A program made the translations under genes and the position numbers. Of a stretch of DNA of 64,000 nucleotides, positions 52,572 to 62,766 are shown in pieces; the first letter of the stretch is position 1; each line of letters starts with the position of its first letter. The notes beneath the pieces are model-generated. The model made no database searches. It had not been told where the DNA came from and saw only the letters and a list, made by a program, of their open reading frames with translations. Origin of the DNA: Sphingomonas bisphenolicum. GTDB taxonomy: Bacteria; Pseudomonadota; Alphaproteobacteria; Sphingomonadales; Sphingomonadaceae. The DNA is taken from the NCBI RefSeq assembly GCF_024349785.1, contig NZ_AP018817.1:1023501-1087500 (forward strand), read 5' to 3'.

Positions 52572-52581
52572 GCCGGCAAGT

Positions 52582-52607
52582 CCCTGCTTTCTGAAAAGAG
52601 AGCAGGG
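52582..52607 (+). promoter_or_regulatory. Hairpin after rpsJ
   Basis: CCCTGCTTTCT and AGAGAGCAGGG pair around GAAA (10 of 11 positions). It lies in the unusually long rpsJ-rplC gap (52572-52841) and lacks a T-run. It may be an RNA-protein binding or processing element. Confidence 0.5.
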
Positions 52608-52802
52608 TATCGGGCATTTCGGGAAACCGGAAGCTCACACGACACAAGGGATACCGCACAGCACTGGGCAACCAGCGGGTCTGTGGTTCTGGTCCCCCGT
52701 CGCTATTCCCGAGCAGGGGGTGGCATCCAACCCGGACGGGGTGATCTATACATTGGGTTGGGCCGCGAAGCAGAGATGCTGAGCGGTTTTTTCGTTGGAT
52801 AC

Positions 52803-52821
52803 GCCCGTTGCTAAGACGGGC
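52803..52821 (+). promoter_or_regulatory. Small hairpin just before rplC
   Basis: GCCCGT (52803-52808) pairs with ACGGGC (52816-52821). It lies 20 bases before the rplC start and partly controls access to the GGGAG ribosome site. The role is inferred. Confidence 0.4.
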
Positions 52822-52841
52822 CTCTATGGGAGTAATCAGTG

Positions 52842-53597
52842 ATGCGCACAGGCGTGATCGCTAAGAAAGTCGGGATGACCCGTCTGTTCCAAGAGGACGG
52901 ACGCCATATCCCGGTTACGGTTTTGGCCCTTGAGGGCAATCAGGTCGTGGCCCGCAAGGATGTCGACAGCGACGGCTATGTCGCCGTCCAGCTCGGCGCC
53001 GGTGTCGCCAAGGTGAAGAATGTCGCCAAGCCGCAGCGTGGCCACTTCGCCAAGGCGCAGGTCGAGCCGAAGGCTCGCCTGGTCGAATTCCGCGTCGCCG
53101 AGGATGCGCTCCTCGACGTCGGCGCTGAAATCGCCGCAGACCATTTCATCGACGGCCAGCTGGTCGACGTGTCGGGTCACACGCAGGGCAAGGGCTTTGC
53201 CGGTGCGATGAAGCGTTGGGGCTTCGGCGGTATGCGCGCCACCCACGGCGTGTCCATCAGCCACCGTGCGCATGGTTCGACCGGTAACCGCCAGGATCCG
53301 GGCCGCGTCTTCAAGAACAAGAAGATGGCCGGCCATATGGGCGACCGCGAGCGGACCCAGCAGAATCTCGAAATCGTCCGCACGGACGTCGAGCGTGGCC
53401 TGATCTTCGTCAAGGGCAGCGTTCCGGGCGCCAAGGGCACCTGGCTGACCATCAAGGACTCGGTCAAGGTTCCCCGTCCGGCCGACGTGCCGTACCCCGC
53501 CAGCCTGAAGAAGGCTGACAACAGCAATGACGCTCCGGCGAACACCCCGGCGGAAGACGCCGCGGCGCCTGAAGCGACCGAAGGCCAGGAGGGCTAA
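52842..53597 (+). CDS. rplC: 50S ribosomal protein L3
   Basis: The protein has 251 residues. [20 protein letters not shown] is the family start; a GTG three bases upstream is possible. The extended loop with [20 protein letters not shown] reaches the peptidyl-transferase centre. The tail is acidic, with Asp/Ala/Glu repeats beyond residue 215, longer than in E. coli. Confidence 0.96.
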   Translation: MRTGVIAKKVGMTRLFQEDGRHIPVTVLALEGNQVVARKDVDSDGYVAVQLGAGVAKVKNVAKPQRGHFAKAQVEPKARLVEFRVAEDALLDVGAEIAADHFIDGQLVDVSGHTQGKGFAGAMKRWGFGGMRATHGVSISHRAHGSTGNRQDPGRVFKNKKMAGHMGDRERTQQNLEIVRTDVERGLIFVKGSVPGAKGTWLTIKDSVKVPRPADVPYPASLKKADNSNDAPANTPAEDAAAPEATEGQEG

Positions 53598-53600
53598 ACC

Positions 53601-54224
53601 ATGAAGGTCAAGGTACAGACCCTCGACGCAGCGGAAGCTGGCGATCTGGAGCTTAACGATGCCGTGTTCGGTGTCGAGCCCCGCGCCGACATCCTGCACC
53701 GCGTCGTCACCTGGCAGCTCGAAAAGCGTCGCGGCACCGCCCGCGGCACCCGCGAGCGTAGCGATGTTGCCCGCACCGGCAAGAAGTTCGGCCGCCAGAA
53801 GGGCGGCGGCACCGCCCGTCACGGCGATCGCCGCGCGCCGGTGTTCATCGGTGGTGGTAAGGCGCACGGCGCCCGCGTCCGCGACTTCAACCCCTCGCTG
53901 AACAAGAAGGTTCGCGCGCTGGGTCTGAAGATGGCGCTGTCGTCGAAGGTCAAGAGCGGCACGCTCACGATCATCGACAGCCTGGACGTCGCCGAAGGCA
54001 AGACCAAGGCGCTGGTCGCCAGCCTCGCCAAGCTGAACCTCACCAAGGTGCTGTTCATCGACGGCGACGCGGTCAACGTCAGCTTCGCGAAGGCTTCGGC
54101 GAACATCATCGGCGTGGACCTGCTCCCTGCCGTTGGCGCCAATGTCTATGACATCCTGAAAGCCGACTCGCTGGTGCTCACCCGCGCCGCGGTCGAAAAG
54201 CTGGAGGCCCGTTTCAATGGCTAA
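53601..54224 (+). CDS. rplD: 50S ribosomal protein L4
   Basis: The protein has 207 residues. The exit-tunnel loop contains [21 protein letters not shown]4 autoregulates S10 operons in E. coli; whether it binds the leader here is unknown. It overlaps rplW by eight bases. Confidence 0.96.
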   Translation: MKVKVQTLDAAEAGDLELNDAVFGVEPRADILHRVVTWQLEKRRGTARGTRERSDVARTGKKFGRQKGGGTARHGDRRAPVFIGGGKAHGARVRDFNPSLNKKVRALGLKMALSSKVKSGTLTIIDSLDVAEGKTKALVASLAKLNLTKVLFIDGDAVNVSFAKASANIIGVDLLPAVGANVYDILKADSLVLTRAAVEKLEARFNG

Positions 54225-54534
54225 AAAGCAAGCCGGGACCGTCGACAACCGTCATTATGACGTGGTTGTCGCCCCCCACATCACCGAGAAGTCGACTCTT
54301 CTCAGCGAAAACAACGCCGTGGTCTTCAAGGTGGCGGGCGATGCCTCAAAGCCTGAGATCAAGGCCGCTGTCGAAGCGATCTGGGGTGTGGACGTCAAGA
54401 GCGTCAACACGCTGGTCACGAAGGGCAAGACGAAGCGCTGGAAGGGCAAGCCCTACAAGCGTTCGGACGTGAAGAAGGCGATCGTCCGCCTGGCCGAAGG
54501 CCAGTCGATCGACATCACCGAGGGAGTCCGCTGA
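54217..54534 (+). CDS. rplW: 50S ribosomal protein L23
   Basis: The 105-residue protein sits at the tunnel exit and docks trigger factor and [23 protein letters not shown] and [18 protein letters not shown] are conserved. Translationally coupled to rplD by overlap. Confidence 0.96.
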   Translation: MAKKQAGTVDNRHYDVVVAPHITEKSTLLSENNAVVFKVAGDASKPEIKAAVEAIWGVDVKSVNTLVTKGKTKRWKGKPYKRSDVKKAIVRLAEGQSIDITEGVR

Positions 54535-54535
54535 G

Positions 54536-55372
54536 ATGGCTCTGAAGCATTATAACCCGACCAGCCCGGCCCGCCGCGGCCTGATCCTGGTCGACAAGTC
54601 CAGCCTGCACAAGGGCAAGCCCGTCAAGGCGCTGACCGAAGGCAAGCGCAAGACCGGCGGCCGCAACAACAAGGGTCATGTGACCTCGCGCGGCATCGGT
54701 GGCGGTCATAAGCAGCGCTATCGCATCATCGACTTCAAGCGCCGCTTGTGGGATGTCGAAGGTACGGTCGAGCGTCTGGAATATGACCCCAACCGCACCG
54801 CCTTCATCGCGCTGGTCAACTATCCCGACGGCACCCAGAACTATATTCTGGCGCCGCAGCGTCTTGCCCCCGGTGACAAGGTCATCGCCGGCAAGAAGAC
54901 CGACGTGAAGCCGGGCAACGCGATGGAACTGGGTCAGATGCCGGTCGGCACGATCATCCACAACATCGAGATGAAGCCGGGCAAGGGCGGCCAGCTCTGC
55001 CGGTCTGCGGGCACCTACGCCCAGCTCGTCGGTCGCGATCGCGGCATGGTGATGGTGCGTCTGTCCTCGGGCGAGCAGCGCTACATCCGTTCGGATTGCA
55101 TGGGCACCATCGGCGCCGTCAGCAACCCGGACAATGGCAACACCAACCTCGCCAAGGCTGGCCGCAACCGTTGGAACGGCATCCGCCCGCTGACGCGCGG
55201 CGTCGCCAAGAACCCGGTCGATCACCCCCATGGCGGTGGTGAAGGCCGCACCTCGGGCGGCCGTCATCCGGTTACGCCATGGGGCAAGCCGACCAAGGGT
55301 GCGCGCACCCGCCACAACAAGGCGACGGACAAGATGATTATCCGTAGCCGCCATGCGAAGAAGAAGAGGTAA
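54536..55372 (+). CDS. rplB: 50S ribosomal protein L2
   Basis: The protein has 278 residues. The [20 protein letters not shown] segment carries the conserved His near the peptidyl-transferase centre. It helps subunit joining. It starts one base after rplW. Confidence 0.97.
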   Translation: MALKHYNPTSPARRGLILVDKSSLHKGKPVKALTEGKRKTGGRNNKGHVTSRGIGGGHKQRYRIIDFKRRLWDVEGTVERLEYDPNRTAFIALVNYPDGTQNYILAPQRLAPGDKVIAGKKTDVKPGNAMELGQMPVGTIIHNIEMKPGKGGQLCRSAGTYAQLVGRDRGMVMVRLSSGEQRYIRSDCMGTIGAVSNPDNGNTNLAKAGRNRWNGIRPLTRGVAKNPVDHPHGGGEGRTSGGRHPVTPWGKPTKGARTRHNKATDKMIIRSRHAKKKR

Positions 55373-55377
55373 GCGAG

Positions 55378-55653
55378 ATGGCTCGTTCCGTCTGGAAAGG
55401 TCCTTTCGTGGACCTCAGCCTTCTGAAGAAGGCGGAAACCGCGCAGGACGCGGGTGGCCGTGCGCCGATCAAGACCTGGTCGCGCCGTTCCACCATCCTG
55501 CCGCAGTTCGTTGGCCTGACGTTCAACGTCTATAACGGCCGCAAGCATGTTCCGGTCTCCGTGAACGAGGATATGGTGGGTCATAAGCTGGGCGAATTCG
55601 CCCCGACCCGCTTCTTCCCCGGCCACGCCGCCGACAAGAAGGGCAAGCGCTGA
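55378..55653 (+). CDS. rpsS: 30S ribosomal protein S19
   Basis: The 91-residue protein belongs to the 30S head with S13. [20 protein letters not shown] and [20 protein letters not shown] are diagnostic. The stop shares a base with the rplV start. Confidence 0.97.
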   Translation: MARSVWKGPFVDLSLLKKAETAQDAGGRAPIKTWSRRSTILPQFVGLTFNVYNGRKHVPVSVNEDMVGHKLGEFAPTRFFPGHAADKKGKR

Positions 55654-56039
55654 TGAGCAAGGAAAAGGCTCCCCGTCGCGTCGCCGACAATGAGGCGCTG
55701 GCCGTTGGCACGCAGATCCGTGGTTCGGCCCAGAAGCTGAACCTGGTCGCCACGCTCATCCGCGGCCGCAAGGTCGAGGACGCGCTGAACATCCTCGCCT
55801 TCTCCAAGAAGGCGATGGCGGTCGACGTGCGCAAGGTGCTGGCTTCGGCCATCGCCAACGCGGAAAACAACCACAATCTCGACGTCGATTCGCTGGTCGT
55901 CGCGGAAGCATCGGTGGGCAAGAGCTTCACCCTGAAGCGCTTCCACGCGCGCGGCCGCGGCAAGTCGACCCGGATCCTCAAGCCCTTCAGCCGCGTGCGC
56001 ATTGTCGTGCGTGAAGCTGGCGAAGAAGCGGAGGCGTAA
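55653..56039 (+). CDS. rplV: 50S ribosomal protein L22
   Basis: The 128-residue protein has a beta-hairpin lining the exit tunnel, ending [40 protein letters not shown] is the conserved helix. Overlaps rpsS by one base (TGATG). Confidence 0.96.
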   Translation: MSKEKAPRRVADNEALAVGTQIRGSAQKLNLVATLIRGRKVEDALNILAFSKKAMAVDVRKVLASAIANAENNHNLDVDSLVVAEASVGKSFTLKRFHARGRGKSTRILKPFSRVRIVVREAGEEAEA

Positions 56040-56043
56040 GCAC

Positions 56044-56739
56044 ATGGGCCACAAGAGCAATCCGATCGGTCTGCGTCTGCAGATCAACCGCACCTGGGAC
56101 AGCCGCTGGTTCGCCGAAGGCGCCGACTATGGTCGCCTGCTGCTGGAGGATCTCAAGATCCGCCAGTTCATCTTCAAGACCCTGCCGCAGGCCGCGATCT
56201 CCAAGGTCGTGATCGAGCGTCCGGCCAAGCTGTGCCGCGTGTCGATCTACGCCGCCCGTCCGGGCGTCATCATCGGCAAGAAGGGCGCGGACATCGAAAA
56301 GCTTCGCAAGAAGCTGGGCGCGCTGACCTCGTCCGACGTGTCGCTGAACATCGTCGAGATTCGCAAGCCGGAAATCGATAGCAAGCTCGTCGCACAGGGC
56401 ATCGCCGACCAGCTCGAACGCCGCGTGGCGTTCCGCCGGGCGATGAAGCGTGCGGTGCAGTCGGCCCTGCGTCTGGGCGCCGAAGGCATCAAGATCACCT
56501 GCGGCGGCCGTCTGGGCGGCGCGGAGATCGCGCGCGTCGAATGGTATCGCGAAGGCCGCGTTCCGCTGCATACGCTGCGTGCGAACGTCGACTATGCCGA
56601 AGCCACGGCACACACCGCCTATGGCGTGTGCGGCATCAAGGTCTGGATCTTCAAGGGCGAAATCCTTGGTCACGATCCGATGGCCACCGACCGGCTGATG
56701 CTGGAGGCTCAGACCTCCGGCGTGCGCCCGGCGCGCTGA
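56044..56739 (+). CDS. rpsC: 30S ribosomal protein S3
   Basis: The protein has 231 residues and starts at [19 protein letters not shown]. The KH domain loop [20 protein letters not shown] is intact, as is the C-terminal [20 protein letters not shown] part. It lines the mRNA entry channel and contributes to helicase activity. Confidence 0.97.
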   Translation: MGHKSNPIGLRLQINRTWDSRWFAEGADYGRLLLEDLKIRQFIFKTLPQAAISKVVIERPAKLCRVSIYAARPGVIIGKKGADIEKLRKKLGALTSSDVSLNIVEIRKPEIDSKLVAQGIADQLERRVAFRRAMKRAVQSALRLGAEGIKITCGGRLGGAEIARVEWYREGRVPLHTLRANVDYAEATAHTAYGVCGIKVWIFKGEILGHDPMATDRLMLEAQTSGVRPAR

Positions 56740-56760
56740 AGATAAGAAGGTAATAGCGTC

Positions 56761-57192
56761 ATGCTGCAACCGAAGAAAATGAAGTTCCGCAAGACCTTCA
56801 AGGGTCGGATCAAGGGCGATGCCAAGGGTGGCTCGGCCCTGAACTTCGGCTCCTATGGTCTCAAGGCCATGGAACCCGAGCGCGTCACCGCACGCCAGAT
56901 CGAAGCGGCTCGCCGCGCGATCACCCGCCACATCCGCCGTCAGGGCCGGTTGTGGATCCGCGTGTTCCCCGACGTGCCGGTTTCCAAGAAGCCTGCCGAA
57001 GTCCGTCAGGGCAAGGGCAAGGGTTCGGTCGAATATTGGGCCGCCCGCGTCAAGCCGGGTCGCATCCTGTTCGAACTGGACGGCGTGCCCGGTCCGCTCG
57101 CAGCAGAGGCCTTCTCGCGCGCCGCGATGAAGCTGCCCATCAAGACCAAGGTCGTCGCCCGCCTCGGCGACACCTCGCATCTGGAGGGTTAA
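56761..57192 (+). CDS. rplP: 50S ribosomal protein L16
   Basis: The protein has 143 residues, start [19 protein letters not shown]. It lies next to the A site and is needed late in 50S assembly. [20 protein letters not shown] is conserved. Confidence 0.96.
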   Translation: MLQPKKMKFRKTFKGRIKGDAKGGSALNFGSYGLKAMEPERVTARQIEAARRAITRHIRRQGRLWIRVFPDVPVSKKPAEVRQGKGKGSVEYWAARVKPGRILFELDGVPGPLAAEAFSRAAMKLPIKTKVVARLGDTSHLEG

Positions 57193-57196
57193 GCAC

Positions 57197-57400
57197 ATGG
57201 CGAATGTTGCAGACCTGAAGACCAAGACGGACGACGAACTGTCGACCGAACTGAACAACCTGAAGCGCGAGCAGTTCAATCTGCGTTTCCAGGCGGCCAC
57301 CAACCAGCTGGAAAAGCCCAGCCGCGTCAAGGAAGTCCGTCGGTCGATCGCGCAGATCAAGACCCTGCAGACGGAGCGTAACAGCTCCGCCGCGAAGTAA
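57197..57400 (+). CDS. rpmC: 50S ribosomal protein L29
   Basis: The 67-residue two-helix protein near the tunnel exit contains DELSTELNNLKREQFNLRFQ and NQLEKPSRVKEVRRSIAQIK. It starts four bases after rplP. Confidence 0.95.
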   Translation: MANVADLKTKTDDELSTELNNLKREQFNLRFQAATNQLEKPSRVKEVRRSIAQIKTLQTERNSSAAK

Positions 57401-57412
57401 AGGAAACACACG

Positions 57413-57676
57413 ATGCCCAAGCGCGTGCTGACGGGAACGGTGGTTTCCGACAAGACCGACAAGACGGTGGTGGTTCGTGTAGAGCGCAAGGTTAAGCATG
57501 CGCTCTACGGCAAGATCATCCGCCGTTCGAAGAAGTACCATGCCCATGACGAGGGCAATGTCTACAAGGAAGGCGAGACGGTCCGAATCGAAGAGACCGC
57601 CCCGATTTCCAAGCTCAAGACCTGGAAGGTGATCGAGCGCGTGGACACCCACAAGTCGCCGGAAACGGCGGCCTGA
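57413..57676 (+). CDS. rpsQ: 30S ribosomal protein S17
   Basis: The 87-residue OB-fold protein binds 16S r[23 protein letters not shown] and [16 protein letters not shown] are diagnostic. It is the last gene before a 167-base gap. Confidence 0.95.
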   Translation: MPKRVLTGTVVSDKTDKTVVVRVERKVKHALYGKIIRRSKKYHAHDEGNVYKEGETVRIEETAPISKLKTWKVIERVDTHKSPETAA

Positions 57677-57710
57677 GGGACGGCTCGCTGAGCCTTCGGT
57701 GAAAAATGCG

Positions 57711-57755
57711 GCGCGGGGCTGGCCTTTTCCTTCGGAAAGGGTTACAGGCCCGCGC
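57711..57755 (+). terminator. Two-part hairpin between rpsQ and rplN
   Basis: The outer stem is GCGCGGGGCTG (57711) with CAGGCCCGCGC (57745-57755), 10 of 11 positions. The inner stem CCTTTTCC with GGAAAGGG has a three-base loop. No T-run follows. It lies at the place of the S10/spc operon boundary in other proteobacteria. Confidence 0.55.
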
Positions 57756-57843
57756 TTCGCGTAGAGTCACCGAGCTCTAGGCAGATGAATTCGGAACCGC
57801 CGGGAATTGCCCCGGTAGGCCAAATAAGAAGGAACCGGATCCA

Positions 57844-58212
57844 ATGATCCAGATGCAATCCAATCTTGACGTCGCTGATAACAGCGGCGCCAAGCGCGTC
57901 CAGTGCATCAAGGTGCTGGGCGGCTCGAAGCGTCGCTTCGCTGGCGTGGGCGACATCATCGTCGTCTCGATCAAGGAAGCTGCGCCGCGTGGCAAGGTGA
58001 AGAAGGGTGACGTGCATCGCGCCGTCATCGTGCGTACCGCCAAGGATATCCGCCGTGCAGACGGTTCGGTCATCCGTTTCGACGGCAACGCCGCTGTGCT
58101 GATCAACAAGAACGAGGAGCCGATCGGCACCCGTATCTTTGGCCCGGTCGTTCGCGAGCTGCGCGCCAAGAAGCACATGAAGATCATCAGCCTTGCTCCC
58201 GAGGTGCTGTAA
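57844..58212 (+). CDS. rplN: 50S ribosomal protein L14
   Basis: The 122-residue protein ([20 protein letters not shown]) forms part of the intersubunit bridge and is where RsfS binds. It begins the spc-type gene set. It shares one base with rplX. Confidence 0.97.
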   Translation: MIQMQSNLDVADNSGAKRVQCIKVLGGSKRRFAGVGDIIVVSIKEAAPRGKVKKGDVHRAVIVRTAKDIRRADGSVIRFDGNAAVLINKNEEPIGTRIFGPVVRELRAKKHMKIISLAPEVL

Positions 58213-58523
58213 TGAGCGCTGCTAAGATCAAGAAGGGCGACAAGATCGTCGTCCTGGCTGGCAAGGACAAGGGCCGTACCGGCGCCGTCCTGCAGGTGAT
58301 GCCCAAGGACGACAAGGTTCTTGTCGAAGGCATCAACGTGCATGCCAAGCATCGCAAGCCCGACCAGGCGAATCCGCAGGGTGGCATCGAGCGCAAGCCT
58401 GCGCCGCTGCACATTTCGAACGTCGCTGTCGCCGACAAGGATGGCAAGCCGACCCGCGTCCGTTTCGAGGACCGCGACGGCAAGAAGGTCCGCGTCGCCG
58501 TCAAGTCCGGTGAGGTGCTGTAA
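58212..58523 (+). CDS. rplX: 50S ribosomal protein L24
   Basis: The 103-residue KOW-domain protein ([20 protein letters not shown]) initiates 50S assembly. It overlaps both neighbours by a single base, giving tight coupling. Confidence 0.96.
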   Translation: MSAAKIKKGDKIVVLAGKDKGRTGAVLQVMPKDDKVLVEGINVHAKHRKPDQANPQGGIERKPAPLHISNVAVADKDGKPTRVRFEDRDGKKVRVAVKSGEVL

Positions 58524-59098
58524 TGGCCGACAAATATATCCCGCGCTCCAAGGCGCAGTATGACGCTGAAATCGCCAAGGCGATGACCGAGAAGTTCGGT
58601 TACAAGAACGTCATGGAAGTCCCCAAGATCGACAAGATCACGCTCAACATGGGCGTGGGCGAAGCGACCCAGGACAAGAAGAAGGTCACGCAGGCCGCCG
58701 AGGAAATGGAACTGATCGCCGGCCAGAAGCCGGTCATCACCAAGGCGAAAAAGTCGATCGCGCAGTTCAAGCTGCGTGAAGGCATGCCGATCGGTGCCAA
58801 GGTCACACTGCGCCGCGAGCGCATGTATGAATTCCTTGACCGCATGATCAATATCGCGCTGCCCCGCGTGCGCGACTTCCGTGGTCTCAACCCGAAGAGC
58901 TTCGACGGCCGTGGCAATTATGCCTTCGGCATCAAGGAGCAGATCATCTTCCCCGAGATCAGCTATGACCGCGTCGACAAGGTGCGCGGCATGGACATCA
59001 TCGTCACCACCACCGCGAAGACGGACGACGAAGCGCGCGAACTGCTGCGCCTCTTCGGCTTCCCCTTCCCGCAGGAAGAAGAGAAGCAGGCGGCCTGA
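58523..59098 (+). CDS. rplE: 50S ribosomal protein L5
   Basis: The 191-residue protein binds 5S rRNA and contacts the P-site t[23 protein letters not shown] and [20 protein letters not shown] are conserved. Full length. Confidence 0.97.
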   Translation: MADKYIPRSKAQYDAEIAKAMTEKFGYKNVMEVPKIDKITLNMGVGEATQDKKKVTQAAEEMELIAGQKPVITKAKKSIAQFKLREGMPIGAKVTLRRERMYEFLDRMINIALPRVRDFRGLNPKSFDGRGNYAFGIKEQIIFPEISYDRVDKVRGMDIIVTTTAKTDDEARELLRLFGFPFPQEEEKQAA

Positions 59099-59149
59099 TA
59101 AGGCCCCGCTTCTCTCCCAACGCTTAAGCTAAGGAAGAGAACTTAAGTC

Positions 59150-59455
59150 ATGGCGAAACTGAGTTCGATCAACAAGAACGAGCGCCGCAAGAAGCTGGTG
59201 AAGAAATATACCGGCCGTTATGCCAAGCTCAAGGCGATCGCGAATGATACCGCGGCCGATGACAGCGATCGTCTGATCGCGCGTCTGAAGATGGCGGAGA
59301 TCCCCCGCAACGGCAATCCGACCCGCGTTCGGAACCGCTGCGAACTGACGGGGCGTCCCCGCGCTTATTACCGCAAATTCCGCCTCTGCCGCGTGCAGCT
59401 GCGTGATCTGGCCAACAAGGGCCTGATCCCCGGCGTCACCAAGTCGAGCTGGTAA
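59150..59455 (+). CDS. rpsN: 30S ribosomal protein S14 (long form)
   Basis: The protein has 101 residues. It is the zinc-independent long form: only one Cys precedes [13 protein letters not shown], and the CxxC pairs of the short form are absent. Part of the 30S head. Confidence 0.96.
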   Translation: MAKLSSINKNERRKKLVKKYTGRYAKLKAIANDTAADDSDRLIARLKMAEIPRNGNPTRVRNRCELTGRPRAYYRKFRLCRVQLRDLANKGLIPGVTKSSW

Positions 59456-59467
59456 GGATCATTTGAG

Positions 59468-59863
59468 ATGGCATTGACCGATCCCCTGGGTGATATGCTC
59501 ACCCGCATCCGCAACGGGCAGCAGGCGAAGAAGGACAGTGTTATGTCCCCGGCGTCCAAGCTGCGCGCCCGCGTGCTCGACGTGCTCCAGCGCGAAGGCT
59601 ATATCCGTGGTTATTCCGAGGAAGCCCTCGGCAATCACCCGGGCCTGCGCATCGAGCTGAAATATTTCGAAGGCCAGCCGGCGATCAAGCATGTCGCCCG
59701 CGTTTCCAAGCCTGGCCGCCGCGTCTATTCGGGTTCCAAGGAACTTCCGGTGATTCGCAACGGCCTGGGCATCACCATTGTCTCGACGCCTCGCGGTGTT
59801 CTGTCCGACGCCGAAGCGCGCGAACAGAATGTCGGCGGCGAAGTGCTGGCGGAGGTGTTCTAA
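59468..59863 (+). CDS. rpsH: 30S ribosomal protein S8
   Basis: The 131-residue protein starts [20 protein letters not shown] and ends with the conserved [20 protein letters not shown]. It binds 16S rRNA and, in E. coli, represses the spc operon. It shares one base with rplF. Confidence 0.97.
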   Translation: MALTDPLGDMLTRIRNGQQAKKDSVMSPASKLRARVLDVLQREGYIRGYSEEALGNHPGLRIELKYFEGQPAIKHVARVSKPGRRVYSGSKELPVIRNGLGITIVSTPRGVLSDAEAREQNVGGEVLAEVF

Positions 59864-60396
59864 TGAGCCGCATCGGTAAAAAGCCGGTCGCGATCCCCGC
59901 AGGGGTGACCGCAACCATCGAAGGCGGGCAGCTGTCGGTCAAGGGTCCCAAGGGGACGCTGGCCCTGCAGATGCGCGACGAGATCAGCTACACGCTGGAA
60001 AATGACGGCATCTCCGTGCAGCCGGCCAACAAGACCAAGCAGGCGCGCGCCTTCTGGGGTATGCAGCGGACGCTGGTGCAGAACCTGATCACCGGCGTGA
60101 CCGAGGGCTTCTCCAAGAAGCTGCTCATCACCGGTGTCGGCTACCGCGCCAACTCGCAGGGCAAGAACCTGAAGCTGCAGCTTGGCTACAGCCATGACGT
60201 CGATTTCGCGATCCCCGACGGGATCGAGATCAAGACCCCGGATAACACCACGGTCGAGATCAGCGGCATCGACAAGCAGCAGGTCGGTCAGGTAGCGGCC
60301 GAGATCCGTCGCTGGCGCAAGCCCGAACCCTATAAGGGCAAGGGTATCAAATACGCCGGCGAATTCATCTTCCGCAAGGAAGGGAAGAAGAAGTAA
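59863..60396 (+). CDS. rplF: 50S ribosomal protein L6
   Basis: The protein has 177 residues. The two-repeat fold is visible, with [20 protein letters not shown] and the C-terminal [19 protein letters not shown]. It sits near the GTPase centre. Confidence 0.97.
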   Translation: MSRIGKKPVAIPAGVTATIEGGQLSVKGPKGTLALQMRDEISYTLENDGISVQPANKTKQARAFWGMQRTLVQNLITGVTEGFSKKLLITGVGYRANSQGKNLKLQLGYSHDVDFAIPDGIEIKTPDNTTVEISGIDKQQVGQVAAEIRRWRKPEPYKGKGIKYAGEFIFRKEGKKK

Positions 60397-60397
60397 G

Positions 60398-60751
60398 ATG
60401 GCAAAGCTTTCCCTCTTCGCGCGGCGTCGTCGCCGCGTTCGCACCGCGCTCAAGGCTGTTTCGGGCACCCGCCCGCGCCTCAGCGTTCACCGTTCGGGCC
60501 GTCACATCTACGCCCAGGTCATCGATGACGCGCAGGGCAAGACCGTTGCCGCCGCATCGACCCTGGACAAGGACGTGCGCGGCAAGACCGGCGCCACGTC
60601 CGAAGCGGCTGCCGATGTCGGCAAGCGCGTCGCCGCCGCGGCGACCGCTGCCGGCGTCACCCGCGTCGTGTTCGACCGTGGTGGCTTCCTGTTCCATGGC
60701 CGCGTCAAGGCGCTGGCCGATGCGGCCCGTGAAGCCGGGCTGGAGTTCTGA
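60398..60751 (+). CDS. rplR: 50S ribosomal protein L18
   Basis: The 117-residue protein binds 5S rRNA with L5. [20 protein letters not shown] and [20 protein letters not shown] are conserved. Confidence 0.96.
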   Translation: MAKLSLFARRRRRVRTALKAVSGTRPRLSVHRSGRHIYAQVIDDAQGKTVAAASTLDKDVRGKTGATSEAAADVGKRVAAAATAAGVTRVVFDRGGFLFHGRVKALADAAREAGLEF

Positions 60752-60753
60752 TC

Positions 60754-61485
60754 ATGGCTGACGAAAACACCAACGAAGTCGTCGCACCCGTCGAGGGCGC
60801 CGAGGCGACTGCACCAACCGAAGGTCGTGGTCCCGGCCGTGGCCGTGGCAACCGCGGCGGCGGTGGCGGCAATGATCGCAACCGTGGCGAGCGTGGCGGC
60901 CGTGGCCGTCGCGACGATCGTCGTGGCGGCAACCGCGACGAGGATCAGGGCGAAGAACTGATCGAGAAGCTGGTTCACATCAACCGCGTCTCGAAGACCG
61001 TCAAGGGCGGTAAGCGCTTCGGTTTCGCGGCTCTGGTCGTCGTCGGCGACGGCAAGGGCCGTGCGGGCTTCGGTCATGGCAAGGCACGCGAAGTGCCGGA
61101 AGCCATCAGCAAGGCGACCGCCGCCGCCAAGAAGGCGATGGTCCGCGTTCCGCTGAAGGAAGGCCGCACGCTGCATCATGACGGTCTCGGCCATTTCGGC
61201 GCCGGCAAGGTGACGGTCCGTTCGGCCCCGGCCGGTACGGGTATCATCGCCGGCGGTCCGATGCGCGCCGTGTTCGAAAGCCTCGGCGTCGCGGACGTCG
61301 TGACCAAGTCGAACGGCACGTCGAACCCCTATAACATGATCCGTGCGACCTTCGCGGCGCTGGTCGAGCAGACCAGCCCCAAGTCGGTGGCGCAGCGTCG
61401 CGGCAAGAAGGTCGCCGACCTGCTTCGTCGCGGTGGCGCTTCGGTCGAAGTCGCGGCGGCTGACGCCGACGCGATTGTGGAGTAA
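60754..61485 (+). CDS. rpsE: 30S ribosomal protein S5 with long Gly/Arg-rich N-terminal extension
   Basis: The protein has 243 residues against about 167 in E. coli. The first ~68 residues are a low-complexity Gly/Arg/Asp/Asn region with repeated RGG-like units; the normal S5 part starts near [20 protein letters not shown]. The [13 protein letters not shown] and [16 protein letters not shown] parts are conserved. S5 takes part in decoding accuracy. The extension might bind RNA; this is inference. Confidence 0.96.
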   Translation: MADENTNEVVAPVEGAEATAPTEGRGPGRGRGNRGGGGGNDRNRGERGGRGRRDDRRGGNRDEDQGEELIEKLVHINRVSKTVKGGKRFGFAALVVVGDGKGRAGFGHGKAREVPEAISKATAAAKKAMVRVPLKEGRTLHHDGLGHFGAGKVTVRSAPAGTGIIAGGPMRAVFESLGVADVVTKSNGTSNPYNMIRATFAALVEQTSPKSVAQRRGKKVADLLRRGGASVEVAAADADAIVE

Positions 61486-61490
61486 GCGAC

Positions 61491-61670
61491 ATGGCGAAAA
61501 TCAAGATCAAGCAGATCGGTTCGCCGATCCGTCGCCCCGCCGACCAGAAGAAGATTCTGATCGGCCTGGGCCTAGGCAAGATGCACCGCGTGGTGGAGCT
61601 TGAAGACACGGCGGAAGTCCGCGGTGCGATCAAGAAGCTGCCGCACATGGTGGCGGTGGTCGAAGGCTAA
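61491..61670 (+). CDS. rpmD: 50S ribosomal protein L30
   Basis: The 59-residue protein ([20 protein letters not shown], then [31 protein letters not shown]) is full length. It starts five bases after rpsE and is followed by a terminator. Confidence 0.95.
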   Translation: MAKIKIKQIGSPIRRPADQKKILIGLGLGKMHRVVELEDTAEVRGAIKKLPHMVAVVEG

Positions 61671-61695
61671 ACCCTTCGCCCTGCGGCAAGATTGA

Positions 61696-61736
61696 AAAGG
61701 GCCGGTTCGCGTTCGCGAATCGGCCCTTTCCTTTTT
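61696..61736 (+). terminator. Strong terminator inside the spc-type cluster
   Basis: AAAGGGCCG (61696-61704) pairs with CGGCCCTTT (61721-61729); an inner GTTCGCG/CGCGAAT stem extends it. CCTTTTT follows. It separates rpmD from rplO. The following 61737-62037 has no gene and should hold a promoter for rplO-secY. Confidence 0.8.
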
Positions 61737-62037
61737 GGCGGCGTCGTCGGTTGCTTGCGCGCTGTCCTACAACGCTCGGCCATGGCAAACTGGCGTGGCG
61801 ATGGATGCAAAGGGCGCAAGCAGAGGCGCAAGATAATAGCCTATTCTAGCCATGAAATGTCTGAATGGGCGGGAAATGTGCGAAGTTAAGCGGCCATGCC
61901 CCAACGCCGCCCCGCCGGTTGCGATGCTGGCGACGGCCTGGCTGCCATGACGCATTAGGGGGTGACAAGCCTCCCGCATCCCGCTATGGGCCGCGCTTCC
62001 CAATTCAGCGCGAACCAAGCGAAAGCGAGTGCACGAT

Positions 62038-62571
62038 ATGAAACTCAATGACATCCGTGACAATGATGGCGCCCGCAAGGGTCGTATGCGCGTCGGACGC
62101 GGCATCGGCTCGGGCAAGGGCAAGACCGCCGGTCGCGGCCAGAAGGGCGCCAAGGCGCGCTCGGGCGTCGCCATCAACGGCTTCGAGGGTGGCCAGATGC
62201 CGCTCCACATGCGCATCCCGAAGCGCGGCTTCAACAACATCTTTGCGAACGACTATGCGATCGTGAACCTGGGCGCCGTGCAGAAGGCGATCGACGCCGG
62301 CAAGCTGGACGCGGCTGCAACCATCGATCAGGCGGCGCTGAACGCCGCCAACCTGACCCGTGGCGGCAAGGATGGCGTCCGTCTGCTCGCCAAGGGCGAA
62401 CTGACCGCCAAGGTCAGCTTCCTGGTCGCCGGCGCGTCGAAGAGCGCGATCGAGGCGGTCGCAAAGGCGGGTGGCAAGGTCGACGTGATCGAAGTCGTTC
62501 CGGCGGCGGACAAGGCCAAGGCGAAGAAGGGCACTACCCTGGCCGCCAAGAAGGCCGCCCAGAAGGGCTGA
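62038..62571 (+). CDS. rplO: 50S ribosomal protein L15
   Basis: The protein has 177 residues. [20 protein letters not shown], with the Gly-rich [20 protein letters not shown] part, is the family start; ATG 62038 is preferred over GTG 62029. The tail is Lys/Ala-rich. Late 50S assembly protein. Confidence 0.96.
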   Translation: MKLNDIRDNDGARKGRMRVGRGIGSGKGKTAGRGQKGAKARSGVAINGFEGGQMPLHMRIPKRGFNNIFANDYAIVNLGAVQKAIDAGKLDAAATIDQAALNAANLTRGGKDGVRLLAKGELTAKVSFLVAGASKSAIEAVAKAGGKVDVIEVVPAADKAKAKKGTTLAAKKAAQKG

Positions 62572-62766
62572 TCCGCCTTTCGCAGACTTGCAAGCGCGGC
62601 CCCGCTGCCCGATATGGGTTGGCGGGGTCATGCGTATCGGGGGGAATCCATTTGTCGCACCGGCGACAACTCCCCGTTCGACACGCCGGACCCGTCCCGC
62701 TAAGGGATGAGCGATTCCGCTCCGGGGCTTGATACCCCGGCAAGAGTGATTTGAAGGGCAGCCACC

